In this document: piece by piece, positions 41,190-54,341 of the stretch
Layout of the letters: every line of letters starts with the position of its first letter
Position numbering within the stretch: the stretch's first letter is position 1
Source of the DNA: Prochlorococcus sp. AG-402-I23
GTDB lineage: Bacteria; Cyanobacteriota; Cyanobacteriia; PCC-6307; Cyanobiaceae
Direction: 5' to 3'
DNA length: 64,000 nucleotides
Assembly: GCA_003216915.1 (NCBI GenBank)
Contig: QCIB01000005.1
Span: 1-64,000, forward strand
Program-made: the position numbers and the translations under genes
The notes under the pieces: model-generated
Database searches by the model: none
Seen by the model: the letters and a program-made list of their open reading frames with translations, nothing else
Told to the model about the DNA's origin: nothing

Positions 41190-43085
41190 TTATTCAACAG
41201 TTACACTTTTAGCTAAATTTCTTGGTTGATCCACGTCAAGTCCCCTATGAGCTGCAATATGGTAACTCAATAATTGTAAAGGCAGTATATTAAGTAGAGG
41301 TGAAATCCATTCATTAGAGGAAGGAACTTTCATTAAATAATCAAAGATTTCAGTTCCATTACATTCAGGAGCAATACCAATCAAATATGAATCTCTAGCT
41401 TTTGCCTCTTGAGCATTACTGATAACTTTATCAAAAACCTCGCCAGGGGAGGCAATTGAAATTACAGGCACTTTTTTATCTAACAAAGCTATTGGACCAT
41501 GTTTCATTTCACCAGCAGGATATCCCGCTGCATGAATGTAACTAATTTCTTTAAGTTTTAATGCGCCTTCAAGGGCAATAGGATAATTAATTCCTCTTCC
41601 TAAAAAAATAACATCTTTAATATTAAAAAAGTCATGTGCTAGCTTTTCTGAAGATTTATTATGTTTCTCTAAGAGATCTTCCAGTAATGGCGGAAGTTTT
41701 ATAAGTTCGTTTATAAGTTTACCAATTTCATCAGGACTTTGATTGCCTTTAATTTGAGCAAATTTTATGGCTAATCCATAAAAAGAAAGTAATTGAGCAA
41801 AAAAAGTTTTTGTTGCTGCAACTCCAACTTCTATTCCAGCACAGATATCAATTATGTTTGATACCTGCCTTCCTATGGAACTCTCTTTTCTATTTGTTAT
41901 TGCAATAAGATTGGGTTTAAATTTTTCATTTTCAATTGAAGAACGTCTTTTAATTTCCATATCGATAGCCGCAATTGTATCAGCAGTTTCTCCGGATTGA
42001 GTGACTCCAATAGTTAACGTATTTGGCAATAGTGGAGGTGGTGAATATCGAAATTCGCTTGCATAAAAGACATTTGTAGGGATACCTGAAAATTGTTCTA
42101 ATAAAAAGCTGCCCACCATTGCAGCATGTTTACTTGTACCACAAGCAATTATTTCAATTCTTTCTATTGATTCAAAAAAATCTGTATCAAATGGATAGTT
42201 GATTTTATATTGATCATTATCTGAGTTCTTAATTAAATAATTTTCCAACCAGTTTTTTGCAGTCTTTGGTTGATCATATATCTCTTTCAACATGTAGTGT
42301 TTGAAATTCATCTTATCCATAATTTGCTCTGAGACTTTTAAAGAAACTGGATTTCTATATTGTCTCTCGTTGCTTGAGTCATATATTTCAATTCCAAGGG
42401 GAGTCAACAAAGCTATTTCTTCATCCTCCATAGGCAAAATAATATTCGTAAAGTTTGCAATGGCTGGAGTATCACTAGCACAAATAAATTCTCCTTCACC
42501 CAAACCAATAATCAAGGGTGCTTGTCTTCTTGCAACTACCAAAGAGGTTGGAGCACCAGACCATAAAACTGCTAAAGCATAAGATCCTTCTAAATCCGAT
42601 AATACATTTCTCACTGCAACTAATAATGTTGAACCATTATTTTCAAGATTAAGTTTACTTAATGTATTTAACTCTCTTTGTATTAGATGGGGAATTACCT
42701 CGGTATCTGTATCAGAATTAAAAATAATGCCCTCTTCCTCTAATTTATTTTTTAAATCTTGAAAATTTTCAATAATGCCATTTTGAACAACCGCTATATT
42801 TCCTGAACTATCGGTATGAGGATGTGCATTTTTAACCTCAGGTTTTCCATGAGTTGCCCATCTAGTATGTCCTATACCTACAGTTCCAGGAATATTATGA
42901 TCATCAAGATTACTTTTTAAATTCTTGAGTTTTCCTTCTGCTTTATTACAAGAAATAAAATTTGTGTCGGGATTTATTATTGCAATACCTGCAGAATCAT
43001 AACCTCTGTATTCAAGTTTTTCTAAACCATTAATTAATAATGGTAAAGCTTTTTTATATCCAGTTACAGCAACTATTCCACACAT
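41190..43085 (-). CDS. glmS: glucosamine-fructose-6-phosphate aminotransferase (isomerizing)
   Basis: Must start MCGIVAV because Cys-2 becomes the N-terminal nucleophile, so ATG at 43085 rather than the track TTG at 43103; terminal PRNLAKSVTVE. Confidence 0.97.
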   Translation of the reverse strand: MCGIVAVTGYKKALPLLINGLEKLEYRGYDSAGIAIINPDTNFISCNKAEGKLKNLKSNLDDHNIPGTVGIGHTRWATHGKPEVKNAHPHTDSSGNIAVVQNGIIENFQDLKNKLEEEGIIFNSDTDTEVIPHLIQRELNTLSKLNLENNGSTLLVAVRNVLSDLEGSYALAVLWSGAPTSLVVARRQAPLIIGLGEGEFICASDTPAIANFTNIILPMEDEEIALLTPLGIEIYDSSNERQYRNPVSLKVSEQIMDKMNFKHYMLKEIYDQPKTAKNWLENYLIKNSDNDQYKINYPFDTDFFESIERIEIIACGTSKHAAMVGSFLLEQFSGIPTNVFYASEFRYSPPPLLPNTLTIGVTQSGETADTIAAIDMEIKRRSSIENEKFKPNLIAITNRKESSIGRQVSNIIDICAGIEVGVAATKTFFAQLLSFYGLAIKFAQIKGNQSPDEIGKLINELIKLPPLLEDLLEKHNKSSEKLAHDFFNIKDVIFLGRGINYPIALEGALKLKEISYIHAAGYPAGEMKHGPIALLDKKVPVISIASPGEVFDKVISNAQEAKARDSYLIGIAPECNGTEIFDYLMKVPSSNEWISPLLNILPLQLLSYHIAAHRGLDVDQPRNLAKSVTVE

Positions 43086-43166
43086 ACGAATTTTTTTTTT
43101 CAATTATATTGAAATAAAATGCGTATTTATTAAAAAATGGACTCTCTTAAAACTGCACTATAAAAA

Positions 43167-43454
<288 letters not shown>

Positions 43455-43545
43455 TTACAAAGAAATTAAAAAAATTAAGATATGCTTCACTCTTGTTAAC
43501 TCTAGGGCATAAAATCATATAGATAATTAGTAATTTCCATAAACT

Positions 43546-43785
43546 ATGTCACAAGAAATCCTCGAAAAAGTCTGTTCTATTGTTTCAGAACAATTAAGCG
43601 TTGAAGCAGGAGAAGTCAAATCAGATTCAAATTTCCAAAATGATTTAGGTGCAGATTCTCTAGATACTGTTGAATTAGTAATGGCTCTTGAAGAAGCATT
43701 TGATATTGAAATTCCTGATGAAGCAGCTGAAGGAATAGCAACTGTTGGCGATGCAGTAAAATTCATCGAAGAAAAAAAAGGTTAG
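43546..43785 (+). CDS. acpP: acyl carrier protein
   Basis: [27 protein letters not shown] with the phosphopantetheine Ser. Confidence 0.98.
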   Translation: MSQEILEKVCSIVSEQLSVEAGEVKSDSNFQNDLGADSLDTVELVMALEEAFDIEIPDEAAEGIATVGDAVKFIEEKKG

Positions 43786-43791
43786 TATAGG

Positions 43792-45036
43792 ATGCCAAAT
43801 TTCCATCGAGTAGTTATTACTGGTATCGGAGCAGTAACTCCAATTGGTAATAACATTGATGAATATTTAGTCGGTCTTCAAACAGGTACTAATGGGGTTT
43901 CAGATATTACTCTCTTTGATCCTGAACAACATCCCTGCAAATTTGCTGCAGAAGTAAAAAATCTTCAATCTGAAAATTTTATTGAAGTTAAAGAATCCAA
44001 AAGATGGGATCGTTTTTCCCAGTTTGGAGTTATTGCGGCAAAGCAAGCATTTAATGATTCTGGACTTGAAATTACTGAAGCTAATGCATCAAGAATTGGA
44101 GTGATTATTGGTTCTGGTGTTGGAGGCTTACTAACTATGGAAAGTCAAGCTCAAATATTGAGTCATAAAGGGCCTAAAAGAGTAAGTCCATTTACAGTCC
44201 CAATGATGATTCCAAACATGGCCACTGGACTGGCTGCAATAGCTTTGGGTGCAAAAGGGCCAAGTTCATCTGTTTCTACCGCTTGCGCTGCCGGTTCAAA
44301 TGCAATTGGTGATTCTTTTAGATTACTCCAACTTGGAAAAGCAGATGCAATGATCTGTGGGGGAGCAGAAGCAAGTATTACGCCTCTCGGAGTAGCTGGT
44401 TTTGCCAGTGCCAAAGCTCTTTCTTCCAGAAATGAAAGCCCTCAAACTGCTAGCAGACCTTTTGATGCAGAAAGAGATGGATTTGTTATTGGAGAGGGAT
44501 CCGGAATTCTTGTTTTAGAAACTTTAGAAAATGCACAAAAAAGGAATGCGAGAATTTATGCAGAAATAGTTGGTTATGGAACAACATGTGATGCTCATCA
44601 TATAACTGCTCCATCACCAGGCGGGATTGGAGGCGCCCAAGCTATCAAATTAGCAATTGAAGACGCTTGTCTTAGCCTTGAAAAAGTTGATTACATAAAT
44701 GCTCACGGAACAAGTACATCAGCTAATGATAAAAATGAAACTTCTGCAATTAAATCTATTTTTAGAGACAGATCTTACCTCATTCCTGTAAGCTCTACTA
44801 AGTCGATGACAGGTCATCTCCTAGGAGGCTCAGGAGGTATAGAAGCTGTAGCTTGTATACTTTCTTTGACACATAATTTTATCCCTCCTACAATTAACTA
44901 CGTCAATCGAGATCCTGAATGTGATCTTGATTATGTACCAAATAATGCAAGAGAGGCTCAAATAGGAGTTGCTCTTTCTAATTCTTTCGGCTTTGGTGGT
45001 CACAATGTTTGCCTTGCTTTCAGCAAAATGAATTGA
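43792..45036 (+). CDS. fabF: 3-oxoacyl-ACP synthase II
   Basis: [55 protein letters not shown]. Confidence 0.98.
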   Translation: MPNFHRVVITGIGAVTPIGNNIDEYLVGLQTGTNGVSDITLFDPEQHPCKFAAEVKNLQSENFIEVKESKRWDRFSQFGVIAAKQAFNDSGLEITEANASRIGVIIGSGVGGLLTMESQAQILSHKGPKRVSPFTVPMMIPNMATGLAAIALGAKGPSSSVSTACAAGSNAIGDSFRLLQLGKADAMICGGAEASITPLGVAGFASAKALSSRNESPQTASRPFDAERDGFVIGEGSGILVLETLENAQKRNARIYAEIVGYGTTCDAHHITAPSPGGIGGAQAIKLAIEDACLSLEKVDYINAHGTSTSANDKNETSAIKSIFRDRSYLIPVSSTKSMTGHLLGGSGGIEAVACILSLTHNFIPPTINYVNRDPECDLDYVPNNAREAQIGVALSNSFGFGGHNVCLAFSKMN

Positions 45037-45079
45037 TGACAACCAATTCCGTATTTCCAACTTAACTTATTTTAAAACA

Positions 45080-47086
45080 ATGGTCGCTGCATCTGTTTCA
45101 TTAGAATCACTTTGTGTAAATAGTATAAGAATGCTTGCTGTGGATGCAGTAAATAAATCAAATAGTGGACATCCTGGATTACCAATGGGATGTGCTCCTA
45201 TGGGTTATGCATTATGGCAAAACATACTTAATCACAATCCTAATAACCCAAAATGGTTCAATAGAGACCGTTTTGTATTATCAGCTGGTCATGGCTGTAT
45301 GCTGCTATATTCCTTGCTTCATTTGACAGGATATAAATCAGTTTCCATTGAAGATATTAAAGAATTTAGGCAATGGGGATCAAAAACTCCTGGACATCCA
45401 GAAACATTCGAAACTGAAGGAGTTGAAGTGACAGCTGGGCCTCTTGGAGCCGGAATTTCAAATGCAGTTGGATTAGCAATAGCTGAAACACACTTAGCAG
45501 CTAAATTTAATAAGCCTGATTGCAATATCGTTGATCACTATACTTACGTAATAATGGGTGATGGCTGTAATCAAGAAGGTATTGCATCAGAGGCCTGCTC
45601 ATTAGCTGGTCATCTTAAGCTTGGAAAATTAATTGCACTCTACGACGATAATCAAATTACAATTGATGGGCGAACAGACGTTTCTTTTACCGAAGATGTT
45701 TTAAAAAGATATGAAGCTTATGGATGGCATGTGCAACATGTTGAAGATGGGAATCATGATGTTAAAGGAATTACTGAGGCTATCGAAAAAGCAAAATTAA
45801 TTACAGACAAGCCATCAATTATAAAAATTTCTACAACCATAGGTTATGGTTCTCCCAATAAATCAGATACTGCTGGAATTCATGGAGCAGCTGTTGGAGA
45901 AGAAGAAGCTGCATTAACTAGAGAGTTTCTAAATTGGGAATATCCTCCATTTGAAATACCCGATGAAGTATATGCGCATTTTAGAAAATCAATAAATAAA
46001 GGTGAAACTTTAGAGAAAGAATGGGATTCTAAATTTGAAGAATATCAAAAAAAATATCCCTCTGAAGGAGCCGAGTTAAATAGAATGTTAAAGGGTCAAT
46101 TACCTGAAAATTGGGACTCAGATCTCCCCTCTTATTCGCCTGGTGATAAAGGGTTAGCCACCAGAAAGCATTCACAAATATGTTTGGGTGCTCTAGGTCC
46201 TAACCTACCTGAATTAATTGGCGGATCTGCAGATTTAACTCACTCTAATTACACAGATATAAAAGGAGAAACTGGATCATTCCAGCCAAACAGCCCTGAA
46301 AAAAGATATTTACATTTTGGTGTAAGAGAGCATGCAATGGCAGCTGTACTTAATGGTATTGCCTATCACAATAGTGGTCTGATCCCTTATGGTGGAACCT
46401 TCCTTGTTTTCGCTGATTATATGAGGGGCTCAATGAGGCTTTCAGCACTTAGCGAATTAGGAGTAATCTATGTCTTAACTCATGATTCAATTGGTGTAGG
46501 AGAAGATGGCCCAACACATCAACCTATTGAAACTATCCCTTCTCTTCGCGCCATGCCTAACATGCTAGTTTTCAGACCTGGAGATGGTAATGAGACTAGT
46601 GGAGCTTATAAGCTTGCTATTCAAAATCGAAAAAGACCTTCTGCCCTTTGTTTAAGTAGACAAGGTATGCCAAATCAAGAAAATACTTCAATCGACAAAG
46701 TTGCTCTAGGAGGATATGTAGTTTCCGATTGTGAAGGAACACCAGACTTAATATTTATTGGTACTGGAAGCGAACTGAATCTTTGCATTGAAGCAAGTAA
46801 GGAAATTTCAAGCTTAGGTAAAAAAATTAGAGTTGTTTCTATGCCTTGTGTAGAACTTTTTGAAGATCAAGAAGAATCTTATAAAGAAAGTGTTTTACCT
46901 AGTAGTGTGAAAAAAAGAGTTGTAGTAGAAGCTGCCCATTCTTTTGGTTGGCATAAATATACAGGTTTTGATGGAATTTGTATTACTATGGACAGATTTG
47001 GTGCATCAGCACCAGGTGGAGAATGTATGAAAAATTTTGGATTTACGGTCGAAAACGTAGTTAATAAGACTAAGGAAATTCTATAA
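45080..47086 (+). CDS. tktA: transketolase
   Basis: [70 protein letters not shown]. Confidence 0.98.
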   Translation: MVAASVSLESLCVNSIRMLAVDAVNKSNSGHPGLPMGCAPMGYALWQNILNHNPNNPKWFNRDRFVLSAGHGCMLLYSLLHLTGYKSVSIEDIKEFRQWGSKTPGHPETFETEGVEVTAGPLGAGISNAVGLAIAETHLAAKFNKPDCNIVDHYTYVIMGDGCNQEGIASEACSLAGHLKLGKLIALYDDNQITIDGRTDVSFTEDVLKRYEAYGWHVQHVEDGNHDVKGITEAIEKAKLITDKPSIIKISTTIGYGSPNKSDTAGIHGAAVGEEEAALTREFLNWEYPPFEIPDEVYAHFRKSINKGETLEKEWDSKFEEYQKKYPSEGAELNRMLKGQLPENWDSDLPSYSPGDKGLATRKHSQICLGALGPNLPELIGGSADLTHSNYTDIKGETGSFQPNSPEKRYLHFGVREHAMAAVLNGIAYHNSGLIPYGGTFLVFADYMRGSMRLSALSELGVIYVLTHDSIGVGEDGPTHQPIETIPSLRAMPNMLVFRPGDGNETSGAYKLAIQNRKRPSALCLSRQGMPNQENTSIDKVALGGYVVSDCEGTPDLIFIGTGSELNLCIEASKEISSLGKKIRVVSMPCVELFEDQEESYKESVLPSSVKKRVVVEAAHSFGWHKYTGFDGICITMDRFGASAPGGECMKNFGFTVENVVNKTKEIL

Positions 47087-47100
47087 CTACTAATTGATAA

Positions 47101-48471
47101 CTACACTGAAGTATTGCATTCTTCAAGCTTATCTTTTAACTGATCAAGAGATTCATCAGAAATCTTTGAATTCATTGGACAATGTTTAGGGCCACACATT
47201 GAACAAAACTCTGCCTTTTTAAAGATTTCTTCAGGCAGTGTCTCATCATGGTACTGCTTTGCTCTTTCCGGATCTAATGAAAGTTCGAATTGTTTATTCC
47301 AATCAAAGTTATACCTTGCATGACTAAGTTCATCATCTCGATCACGAGCTCCAGCTCTATGTCTTGCTATATCAGCAGCGTGAGCAGCTATTTTATAAGC
47401 AATTAAGCCTTCTCTTACATCCTCTGCATTTGGTAGACCTAGATGTTCTTTTGGGGTTACATAACATAACATAGAAGTTCCATACCACCCTGCCATCGCT
47501 GCTCCAATAGCACTTGATATATGGTCATAACCAGGGGATATATCTGTCACTAATGGACCAAGCACATAAAATGGGGCTTCTGAACATTCTTCCATTTGCT
47601 TTCTAACATTAAACTCAATTTGGTCCATAGGTACATGACCAGGACCCTCAACCATTACTTGAACATTATGTTCCCATGCTCTTCGAGTAAGTTCGCCTAA
47701 GGTCTTCAATTCAGCTAGCTGGGCATCATCAGAAGCATCATGCAAACATCCAGGCCTTAATGAGTCTCCTAGAGAAAAAGTACAATCATATTTCTTAAAA
47801 ATCTCACAAATATCATCAAACCTTGTGTAGAGGGGGTTTTGCTTAAAATGATGTAACATCCATTGGGCTAAAATGCCTCCCCCCCTACTGACAATTCCAG
47901 TAATTCTTCCTTTGACTTTCGGCAAATGCTCTATTAATAGCCCAGCATGAATAGTTTGATAATCTACGCCCTGCTGACAATGTTTTTCGATAATATGAAG
48001 AAAATCGTCTTCAGTTAGTCTATCTATTGAACCATGTACACTTTCTAATGCTTGATACACAGGAACTGTTCCAATGGGAACAGGAGACTCATTAATAATT
48101 GCTTGCCGAACTTCATCTAAATTTACTCCACCTGTAGAAAGATCCATAACCGTATCAGCCCCATATTTAACTGCCAGTTTTAGCTTCTCTACTTCTTCAT
48201 TGATATCACTTGCATTAGGGGAAGCACCAATATTTGCATTAACTTTGCATCTTGAAGCAATACCTATAGACATTGGCTCAAGATTCAAATGATTAATATT
48301 AGCTGGAATAATTAATCTTCCTCTTGCCACTTCTTCCATTATTAAAGAAGAAGGAAGATTCTCTTTTTTAGCAACAAAATCCATTTCTTCAGTGATATAT
48401 CCGTTTCTCGCAAAGTTCATTTGAGTTACATTGTCTTTCCCAAGGCGAGGCTTAATCCACGAACTTCTCAT
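47101..48471 (-). CDS. thiC: phosphomethylpyrimidine synthase
   Basis: [41 protein letters not shown] radical-SAM cluster motif. Confidence 0.98.
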   Translation of the reverse strand: MRSSWIKPRLGKDNVTQMNFARNGYITEEMDFVAKKENLPSSLIMEEVARGRLIIPANINHLNLEPMSIGIASRCKVNANIGASPNASDINEEVEKLKLAVKYGADTVMDLSTGGVNLDEVRQAIINESPVPIGTVPVYQALESVHGSIDRLTEDDFLHIIEKHCQQGVDYQTIHAGLLIEHLPKVKGRITGIVSRGGGILAQWMLHHFKQNPLYTRFDDICEIFKKYDCTFSLGDSLRPGCLHDASDDAQLAELKTLGELTRRAWEHNVQVMVEGPGHVPMDQIEFNVRKQMEECSEAPFYVLGPLVTDISPGYDHISSAIGAAMAGWYGTSMLCYVTPKEHLGLPNAEDVREGLIAYKIAAHAADIARHRAGARDRDDELSHARYNFDWNKQFELSLDPERAKQYHDETLPEEIFKKAEFCSMCGPKHCPMNSKISDESLDQLKDKLEECNTSV

Positions 48472-48520
48472 AATTTACAAATTTTTTATAAGTGTTATTA
48501 CTAAAGTTTGATCAAATCTT

Positions 48521-48600
48521 TACTTCCCTGCATCAAGGTTAATGATTCAGGTTCAAAGGGTATGATCTCAGCTAAGTTAAAATTCTTAGCACCCCTAGTA
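48521..48600 (-). promoter_or_regulatory. TPP (THI-box) riboswitch upstream of thiC
   Basis: Minus strand: TACTAGGGGTGCTAAGAATTTTAACTTAGCTGAGATCATACCCTTTGAACCTGAATCATTAACCTTGATGCAGGGAAGTA. It contains GGGGTGC, CTGAGA, ACCCTTTGAACCTGA and GCAGGGAA, with P1 pairing TACT/AGTA. Confidence 0.95.
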
Positions 48601-48669
48601 TTAATATTATTAATAGCTCTTTTCTCAAAAATAGTCATCTCATGTTGCGTAAAAATAAATAAAATGATT

Positions 48670-48885
48670 TTATTTAGTTTTTTGATAAGACTTTATCTTT
48701 TTTAAAATATTTTTCCTATCCAATTGTCTACTTATACCTCTCTCAAAAATAATTACAATCCCCATTAAGCCAATAGGTAAATAAAAAATCTTCCTAGAAT
48801 TGTCCCTAAATATCAATCCAATAGCAGATATGAGGATCATGAAAGGAGCCACAAAAGATAAAATAAATCTTTTATTAATATTCAT
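48670..48885 (-). CDS. small membrane protein, hypothetical
   Basis: 71 aa with two hydrophobic segments; overlaps the next gene by 4 bp. Confidence 0.6.
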   Translation of the reverse strand: MNINKRFILSFVAPFMILISAIGLIFRDNSRKIFYLPIGLMGIVIIFERGISRQLDRKNILKKIKSYQKTK

Positions 48886-50069
48886 TTACCAATTGTATTA
48901 ATTTTTTCATCGTTTAATTTTACTATGGATTCTGTTATCACTTTAATTCCAACAGCAATAGCTCTTTCATCTGGATCAAATTTAGAACTATGAAGCGGAG
49001 CACATCCATTTGAACTCGAAACGCCAAGCCTAAACATAGCCCCTGGAATATCTTTTAAAAATTCAGCGAAATCCTCAGCTCCCAATGATGGTTTTTGTAA
49101 TTCGATAACATTTTCTTGACCCAAAACCTTAATTCCCGAATCTCTAAGGACTCTATTAATTTCAGAATTATTGTTAACTGCCGGAGTGATTTCTCGAAAT
49201 TTTACTTTTGCTTCAGCTCCGCAACTATTAGCTAATGAAGTGATATTTTCATTGAGCCAATTACCAATATTCTTAAATAGTTTACGATTGGTGCATCTTA
49301 CCGTACCAATTAAATTAACCTTTTCTGCAAGGACATTGAATGCATTGCCACCATTTATTTTCCCAAAAGTTATTACTACAGGATCTAGAGGATCTAACTT
49401 CCGTGTTATTGATTCTTGAATTCCCGAGATCACTTTAGAAGCCGCCCAAATAGCATCAACTCCTTCATGAGGTCTAGCACCATGACCTGATCTTCCTTTA
49501 ATCTCTACCTTAAGTTCTCCCGCAGCTGCAGTTAAACTCCCCTCTTTAATGCCAATAGTCCCTACGGATAAATCTGGGTAGACATGGACTCCCAAAATAT
49601 GGGTTAAACCATTAATTGCTCCATCCTTAATCATCCATCTAGCTCCGCTCGCAATTTCTTCAGCGGGCTGAAAAATTATGCGAGTCCCAAAATTTAGTTT
49701 TAAATCCTTAATAATTTTTGCCACCCCCAATCCAATCGATATATGCAAATCGTGACCACAAGCATGCATAACACCATCTACTTTTGAAGAAAAACTTAAT
49801 TTGGTTTCCTCAAATATTGGCAAAGCATCCATATCTACTCTTAAACCTATAATGCCCTTATCTAGGGGGCCATAATCAGCTACAACTCCAGTCCTACCAA
49901 TAGATTCTCTAACATTCCAACCAATATTTTTTAAAAAACCACTTATCAAAATCGACGTTTGATTTTCAAGTCCACTTAATTCCGGATGTGCATGGATATG
50001 TCTTCTTAAGTTAATTAATTCATCATTAAACGAATCAATTTTTTTATAAAACTGTACTCTATTCATCAC
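48882..50069 (-). CDS. M20D-family amidohydrolase (IAA-amino acid hydrolase/hippurate hydrolase-like)
   Basis: RRHIHAHPELSGLE, MHACGHDLHISIGLG, GHGARPHEGVDAI, SLGAEDFAEFL. Confidence 0.92.
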   Translation of the reverse strand: MMNRVQFYKKIDSFNDELINLRRHIHAHPELSGLENQTSILISGFLKNIGWNVRESIGRTGVVADYGPLDKGIIGLRVDMDALPIFEETKLSFSSKVDGVMHACGHDLHISIGLGVAKIIKDLKLNFGTRIIFQPAEEIASGARWMIKDGAINGLTHILGVHVYPDLSVGTIGIKEGSLTAAAGELKVEIKGRSGHGARPHEGVDAIWAASKVISGIQESITRKLDPLDPVVITFGKINGGNAFNVLAEKVNLIGTVRCTNRKLFKNIGNWLNENITSLANSCGAEAKVKFREITPAVNNNSEINRVLRDSGIKVLGQENVIELQKPSLGAEDFAEFLKDIPGAMFRLGVSSSNGCAPLHSSKFDPDERAIAVGIKVITESIVKLNDEKINTIGK

Positions 50070-50858
50070 TTATTTTAAATCGATAAAGTTCATTAAATCT
50101 CTAATTGGTTGTGGAGGCCATCTTCTTATTTTTTTCAACCACTCTTCATCACTATATCTAGGATCTAATTCAGTTACTGCTATCCAATTACTCTCTGCTT
50201 TCCCAGATTCGCCCTTGGACCAATTCAAAGCTGTTAAAGCTGCCCTAGCATCAGCAAAAGTTGGATAACGTCTAATTAATTTTTTTAATTCTTTTTCAGA
50301 TTCATCAATGTTCCCCAACTGGAAATCTGCTAATGCCATACTCGATCTAGCCATCGCAAATCCAGGATTATATAAAGCAGCTTTTGAAAATAAATCTCTA
50401 GCTTTTTCCCAATGTGATGTAGTTCCTTCTACATTAGCCAAATTATATAATGCAGAGAAATTTTCACTATCTTGCGAAATAACAAACATATAATCTTTTT
50501 TCGCTTGCGACCATAGACCCAATGCTTCCTCTGCTATCCCCCTGTTAATGTAAGGATCTATTTCTCTAGAATTCAAACTTATTGCCTTATTTTGGTCATC
50601 TATTGATCCCTTTAGATCTCCTATAACAAGTCTTACATTTCCTCTATTGCTTAAACCCGCAGCATCTTCTGGATAAGAATCGAGATATTGATTCCATTCT
50701 TGTAAAGCGAGATTAAATTTTCCGCTTGAACTTAAATCTAATGCTTTTTTAAACAAATCCTCCCTCAAAGATAATGAATAGCATGGTGCAATATAAAAAA
50801 TATTCAAAAAAACAAAAATTATTAAAAAACAAACCTTAACTTTTTTAAAAGTTATCAT
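50070..50858 (-). CDS. TPR-repeat secreted/lumenal protein
   Basis: Signal-like N-terminus [28 protein letters not shown] and TPR-like repeats. Start moved to Met25 of the track ORF to limit overlap with ruvB. Confidence 0.8.
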   Translation of the reverse strand: MITFKKVKVCFLIIFVFLNIFYIAPCYSLSLREDLFKKALDLSSSGKFNLALQEWNQYLDSYPEDAAGLSNRGNVRLVIGDLKGSIDDQNKAISLNSREIDPYINRGIAEEALGLWSQAKKDYMFVISQDSENFSALYNLANVEGTTSHWEKARDLFSKAALYNPGFAMARSSMALADFQLGNIDESEKELKKLIRRYPTFADARAALTALNWSKGESGKAESNWIAVTELDPRYSDEEWLKKIRRWPPQPIRDLMNFIDLK

Positions 50859-51903
50859 TTTTTGAATCAATGTACTTTTTTCCCAAAGCAGTAAGCAATC
50901 TTCCTCGAGGAGTTCTTGTGAGAAAACCAATTTTGATTAAATATGGCTCAACTACAAATTCTAACATTGAAGAATCATCACCCAAGCCAGCTGCAATTGA
51001 ATCAAGGCCAGTTGGAATATTATTGTTTTGGTTAAGAAAAGATAAATAGTGTCTATCTAAAGAATCCAGTCCTTTTTCATCTATTTGGTAAGAATTTAAA
51101 GCTTTTTTTATTAAATTCACTGAGATCATATTAGTTTTATTAACAACCTGGGCATAATCTCTAACTCGTCTTAATAATCTTAAAGCAATTCTTGGAGTCC
51201 CTCGAGATATCTTTGCTAAATCATAAGATGCTTCATCATCTAAATTGAGATTTATTAATCGAGAGAAATTAACAATTATTTGTTTTAATTCATCATATGT
51301 ATAAAATTCAATTTTCTGGGATATACCAAATCTATCTCTTAGAGGTGCACTTATTGAGGCTAATTTAGTTGTCGCGCCAATCAGTGTAAACCTAGGAAGA
51401 TTAATTGTTCTGCAACGGGCTCCTCTATTAGCGCCCATAGTTAAGTCGAGTCTAAAATCTTCCATTGCAGAATATAACAACTCTTCAGTTAACCTATTTA
51501 AGCGATGTATCTCATCTATAAATAAAACTTCACCATCTTTTAATCCGAGAAGTAAACCCACAATATCTCTAGGTCTTTCAATTGCTGGCGCAGTCGCTAT
51601 CCTACATTTTGTATTCAATTCATGGGCTATCAAAAAAGCAAGAGTAGTCTTACCTAAACCAGGCTGTCCATATAAAAGAGTATGCTCCATCGGTTCTTTC
51701 CTAAAAATTGAAGCATCTATAGCTATTCTTAAAGAAGATTTAAGTTGTTCTTGGCCAATAAATTCGTTTAAAGTAAGAGGCCTAGCTAAGTTCAGATTTT
51801 TATTTCTCTTGTCTTCTGGAATTATTTTTGAATCAACTAGCCTAAGCTCTTTTTTACGAAAAGAAAAGTCATTATCGCCTATATTGGAAGAAATTATTGC
51901 CAT
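50845..51903 (-). CDS. ruvB: Holliday junction branch migration helicase RuvB
   Basis: [66 protein letters not shown]. Confidence 0.97.
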   Translation of the reverse strand: MAIISSNIGDNDFSFRKKELRLVDSKIIPEDKRNKNLNLARPLTLNEFIGQEQLKSSLRIAIDASIFRKEPMEHTLLYGQPGLGKTTLAFLIAHELNTKCRIATAPAIERPRDIVGLLLGLKDGEVLFIDEIHRLNRLTEELLYSAMEDFRLDLTMGANRGARCRTINLPRFTLIGATTKLASISAPLRDRFGISQKIEFYTYDELKQIIVNFSRLINLNLDDEASYDLAKISRGTPRIALRLLRRVRDYAQVVNKTNMISVNLIKKALNSYQIDEKGLDSLDRHYLSFLNQNNNIPTGLDSIAAGLGDDSSMLEFVVEPYLIKIGFLTRTPRGRLLTALGKKYIDSKNDNF

Positions 51904-51955
51904 AATGAAAGGTTAATTGTAATTGTTCTGAGTAGAAAGATTTTTTATAACAAAA

Positions 51956-52450
51956 ATGGCTAAAAATTCAAACAAAGTTAAAAAAAATACTAGTAAAGAA
52001 AATAATTTTAAACTTCTAGCTGAGAATAGATATGCAAAATTTCAATATGCAATATCTGAAACAATCGAAGCTGGAATTGAGCTTTTAGGGACTGAAGTAA
52101 AGTCAATTAGAAACGGAAAAGCAAATTTAAGAGATGGGTACTGTTCATTTAGAGATGGTGAGATCTTATTATTAAATGTTCACATTTCACCACATAAAAA
52201 TGTGGGGTCTTTCTTTAATCATGATCCATTAAGAAATAGAAAGTTGCTACTACATAAAAAAGAAATAATAAAAATGAAATCTAATACTGAAAAAAAAGGA
52301 ATGACTATTGTTCCATTATCTCTTTATTTAAAAGGCTCATGGATAAAACTAACTATTGGAGTCGGCAAAGGGAAAAAATTACATGACAAACGCCAAGATG
52401 AAAAACAAAAAAGTATAAAAAAAGAAATAAACTCTGCACTAAAAAGATGA
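51956..52450 (+). CDS. smpB: SsrA-binding protein SmpB
   Basis: [56 protein letters not shown]. Confidence 0.96.
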   Translation: MAKNSNKVKKNTSKENNFKLLAENRYAKFQYAISETIEAGIELLGTEVKSIRNGKANLRDGYCSFRDGEILLLNVHISPHKNVGSFFNHDPLRNRKLLLHKKEIIKMKSNTEKKGMTIVPLSLYLKGSWIKLTIGVGKGKKLHDKRQDEKQKSIKKEINSALKR

Positions 52451-52474
52451 AATTATTATGCAGAATTATTGCAA

Positions 52475-52723
52475 CTATGAATCTAAACTTACTGAACTTG
52501 GAGGTGGGGAAGGATCTGGATCTGCAATTAACATATGCTGTAAGACTGTTTCAGGCCTCTCACTATCTCTCCAGCGAATTTTGTATGCGGGCATTTTTGT
52601 ACCTCTACTTGTAGTTTGCTCTACTGGTTCAATAACCCATCCTCTTCTTGATCGGCCCTGAGGATTTCTTTTTACTACTGCATCCGCGTGTTTGAAACGG
52701 AAACCAACACGTTCACCACTCAT
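52475..52723 (-). CDS. conserved hypothetical protein (picocyanobacterial, small basic)
   Basis: 82-aa ORF MSGERVGFRFKHADAVVKRNPQGRSRRGWVIEP..., higher-GC coding-like segment. Confidence 0.65.
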   Translation of the reverse strand: MSGERVGFRFKHADAVVKRNPQGRSRRGWVIEPVEQTTSRGTKMPAYKIRWRDSERPETVLQHMLIADPDPSPPPSSVSLDS

Positions 52724-52752
52724 TTAAAAAATTTCGTATTGGATTAATTTAT

Positions 52753-54291
52753 TTATTTTACTTCATTCAAGGGTAATTTTTCATTTTTTTTGGAAGTTAT
52801 TTCTGGTTTTAACAATGGGAAAGGGATTACATCTCTAATTGATGCGCTATTAGTAATTAACATAATTAGCCTATCAATGCCTATGCCTAATCCTCCAGTA
52901 GGCGGCATGCCAATCTCTAAAGCATTCAAGAAATCTTCATCTATACAGTGAGCCTCAAGATCTCCCTCATCTCTAAGAGATTGCTGTAATTTCATTCTTT
53001 CTCTTTGATCTATTGGATCTATCAACTCACTAAACGCATTTGCAAGCTCGCGACCAACAATGAATAATTCAAATCTCTGAACCATTTCTTTATTATCAAA
53101 ATGAGGCCTAGCTAAAGGAGAAATTTCAACAGGATAATCGATAACAAAAGTTGGTTCTATAAGTTTTGATTCTACTTTTTGCTCGAAGACTTCATTTAAA
53201 AGTCTTCCTATAGTATTAACTTTATTAGAGAAATCAACATTTATACTTTTAACGGCTTGTTTTGCTGCTTGAAAGTCTCCACTGAAAGAATCAAAATCAA
53301 TTCCTGTATATTTTTTGACAACATCTTTCATGGATATTCGTGTCCAAGATTTAGAAAAATCGATTTCTTTATTTTGATAATTTATAATTAAAGACCCACA
53401 GGCATCAGCTACAATATCTTTAATCAATTCTTCTGTTAAATTCATCATATCGACATAGTCAGAAAAAGCTTGATAAATTTCAACTGAGGTGAACTCTGGA
53501 TTATGCCTTGTACTTATCCCCTCATTACGGAAGATTCTTCCCAATTCATATACTTTCTCAAATCCTCCAACAACCATTCTTTTTAAATGTAATTCTGTAG
53601 CTATTCGCAGATATAGCGGAATATCTAAGGTATTGTGATGAGTTATAAATGGTCTTGCTTCAGCACCACCAGCTTCAGATTGCAGAATTGGAGTCTCTAT
53701 CTCTAAAAAATTTCTATTATCTAACCATTTTCTTATAAAACTTATACATTTTGCTCTTGTTTTAAATACATTTTTAGAGTGAGGATTCACTATTAAATCT
53801 AGATAACGTTGTCTATATCTTTTTTCAATATCAGTCAATCCATGCCATTTATCTGGCAAAGGTTGTAATGATTTGGATAACATTTCCCATTTTTCTACTT
53901 TAATAGAAAGCTCACCTTTATTTGTTTTTTTAATAGTTCCGTAGACTCCTATCCAATCACCAATATCTACTATTTCTTTGATATCTTCAAAAGAAAGTAA
54001 TTTTTGTTTTTCTAAATTTAAGTTAATAATCTTTTTATCAAGATAAAGCTGAATCTGACCATCTTGATCGCATATTGTGAAAAAGGCAATTTTACCCATT
54101 ACCCTTTTTGCCATCACTCTTCCAGCAATAGAAACACTGAAGTCTTCTTCTTGACCATTTTCTAAATAATCAAATTTTTGAATAAGAAATTTTGAAGTAT
54201 TGGAAACCCTAAAACTCTGTGCATAAGAAGCAAATCCTTTACTAACGAGTGAATTAGCTTTTTGTAAGCGTGCTTCTTTTATTTCAGACAA
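52753..54291 (-). CDS. lysS: lysine--tRNA ligase (class II)
   Basis: [62 protein letters not shown]. Confidence 0.97.
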   Translation of the reverse strand: MSEIKEARLQKANSLVSKGFASYAQSFRVSNTSKFLIQKFDYLENGQEEDFSVSIAGRVMAKRVMGKIAFFTICDQDGQIQLYLDKKIINLNLEKQKLLSFEDIKEIVDIGDWIGVYGTIKKTNKGELSIKVEKWEMLSKSLQPLPDKWHGLTDIEKRYRQRYLDLIVNPHSKNVFKTRAKCISFIRKWLDNRNFLEIETPILQSEAGGAEARPFITHHNTLDIPLYLRIATELHLKRMVVGGFEKVYELGRIFRNEGISTRHNPEFTSVEIYQAFSDYVDMMNLTEELIKDIVADACGSLIINYQNKEIDFSKSWTRISMKDVVKKYTGIDFDSFSGDFQAAKQAVKSINVDFSNKVNTIGRLLNEVFEQKVESKLIEPTFVIDYPVEISPLARPHFDNKEMVQRFELFIVGRELANAFSELIDPIDQRERMKLQQSLRDEGDLEAHCIDEDFLNALEIGMPPTGGLGIGIDRLIMLITNSASIRDVIPFPLLKPEITSKKNEKLPLNEVK

Positions 54292-54341
54292 AATTTATTT
54301 TAATATATTTGTTTTATTTAATAAAATTATCAGACTATCGC

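Noticed and set aside
43527-43766. 79-aa minus ORF inside acpP, and similar shadow ORFs (44163, 42301, 56703, 59292, 37065, 49171 etc.)
   Set aside because: Fully antisense or out-of-frame to high-confidence conserved genes with no independent motif.
48508-48705. 65-aa + ORF upstream of thiC
   Set aside because: It lies antisense across the TPP riboswitch and has no recognisable protein features.
52458-52661. 67-aa + ORF after smpB
   Set aside because: Antisense to the 82-aa conserved-type ORF on the minus strand, which has more natural composition and spacing.
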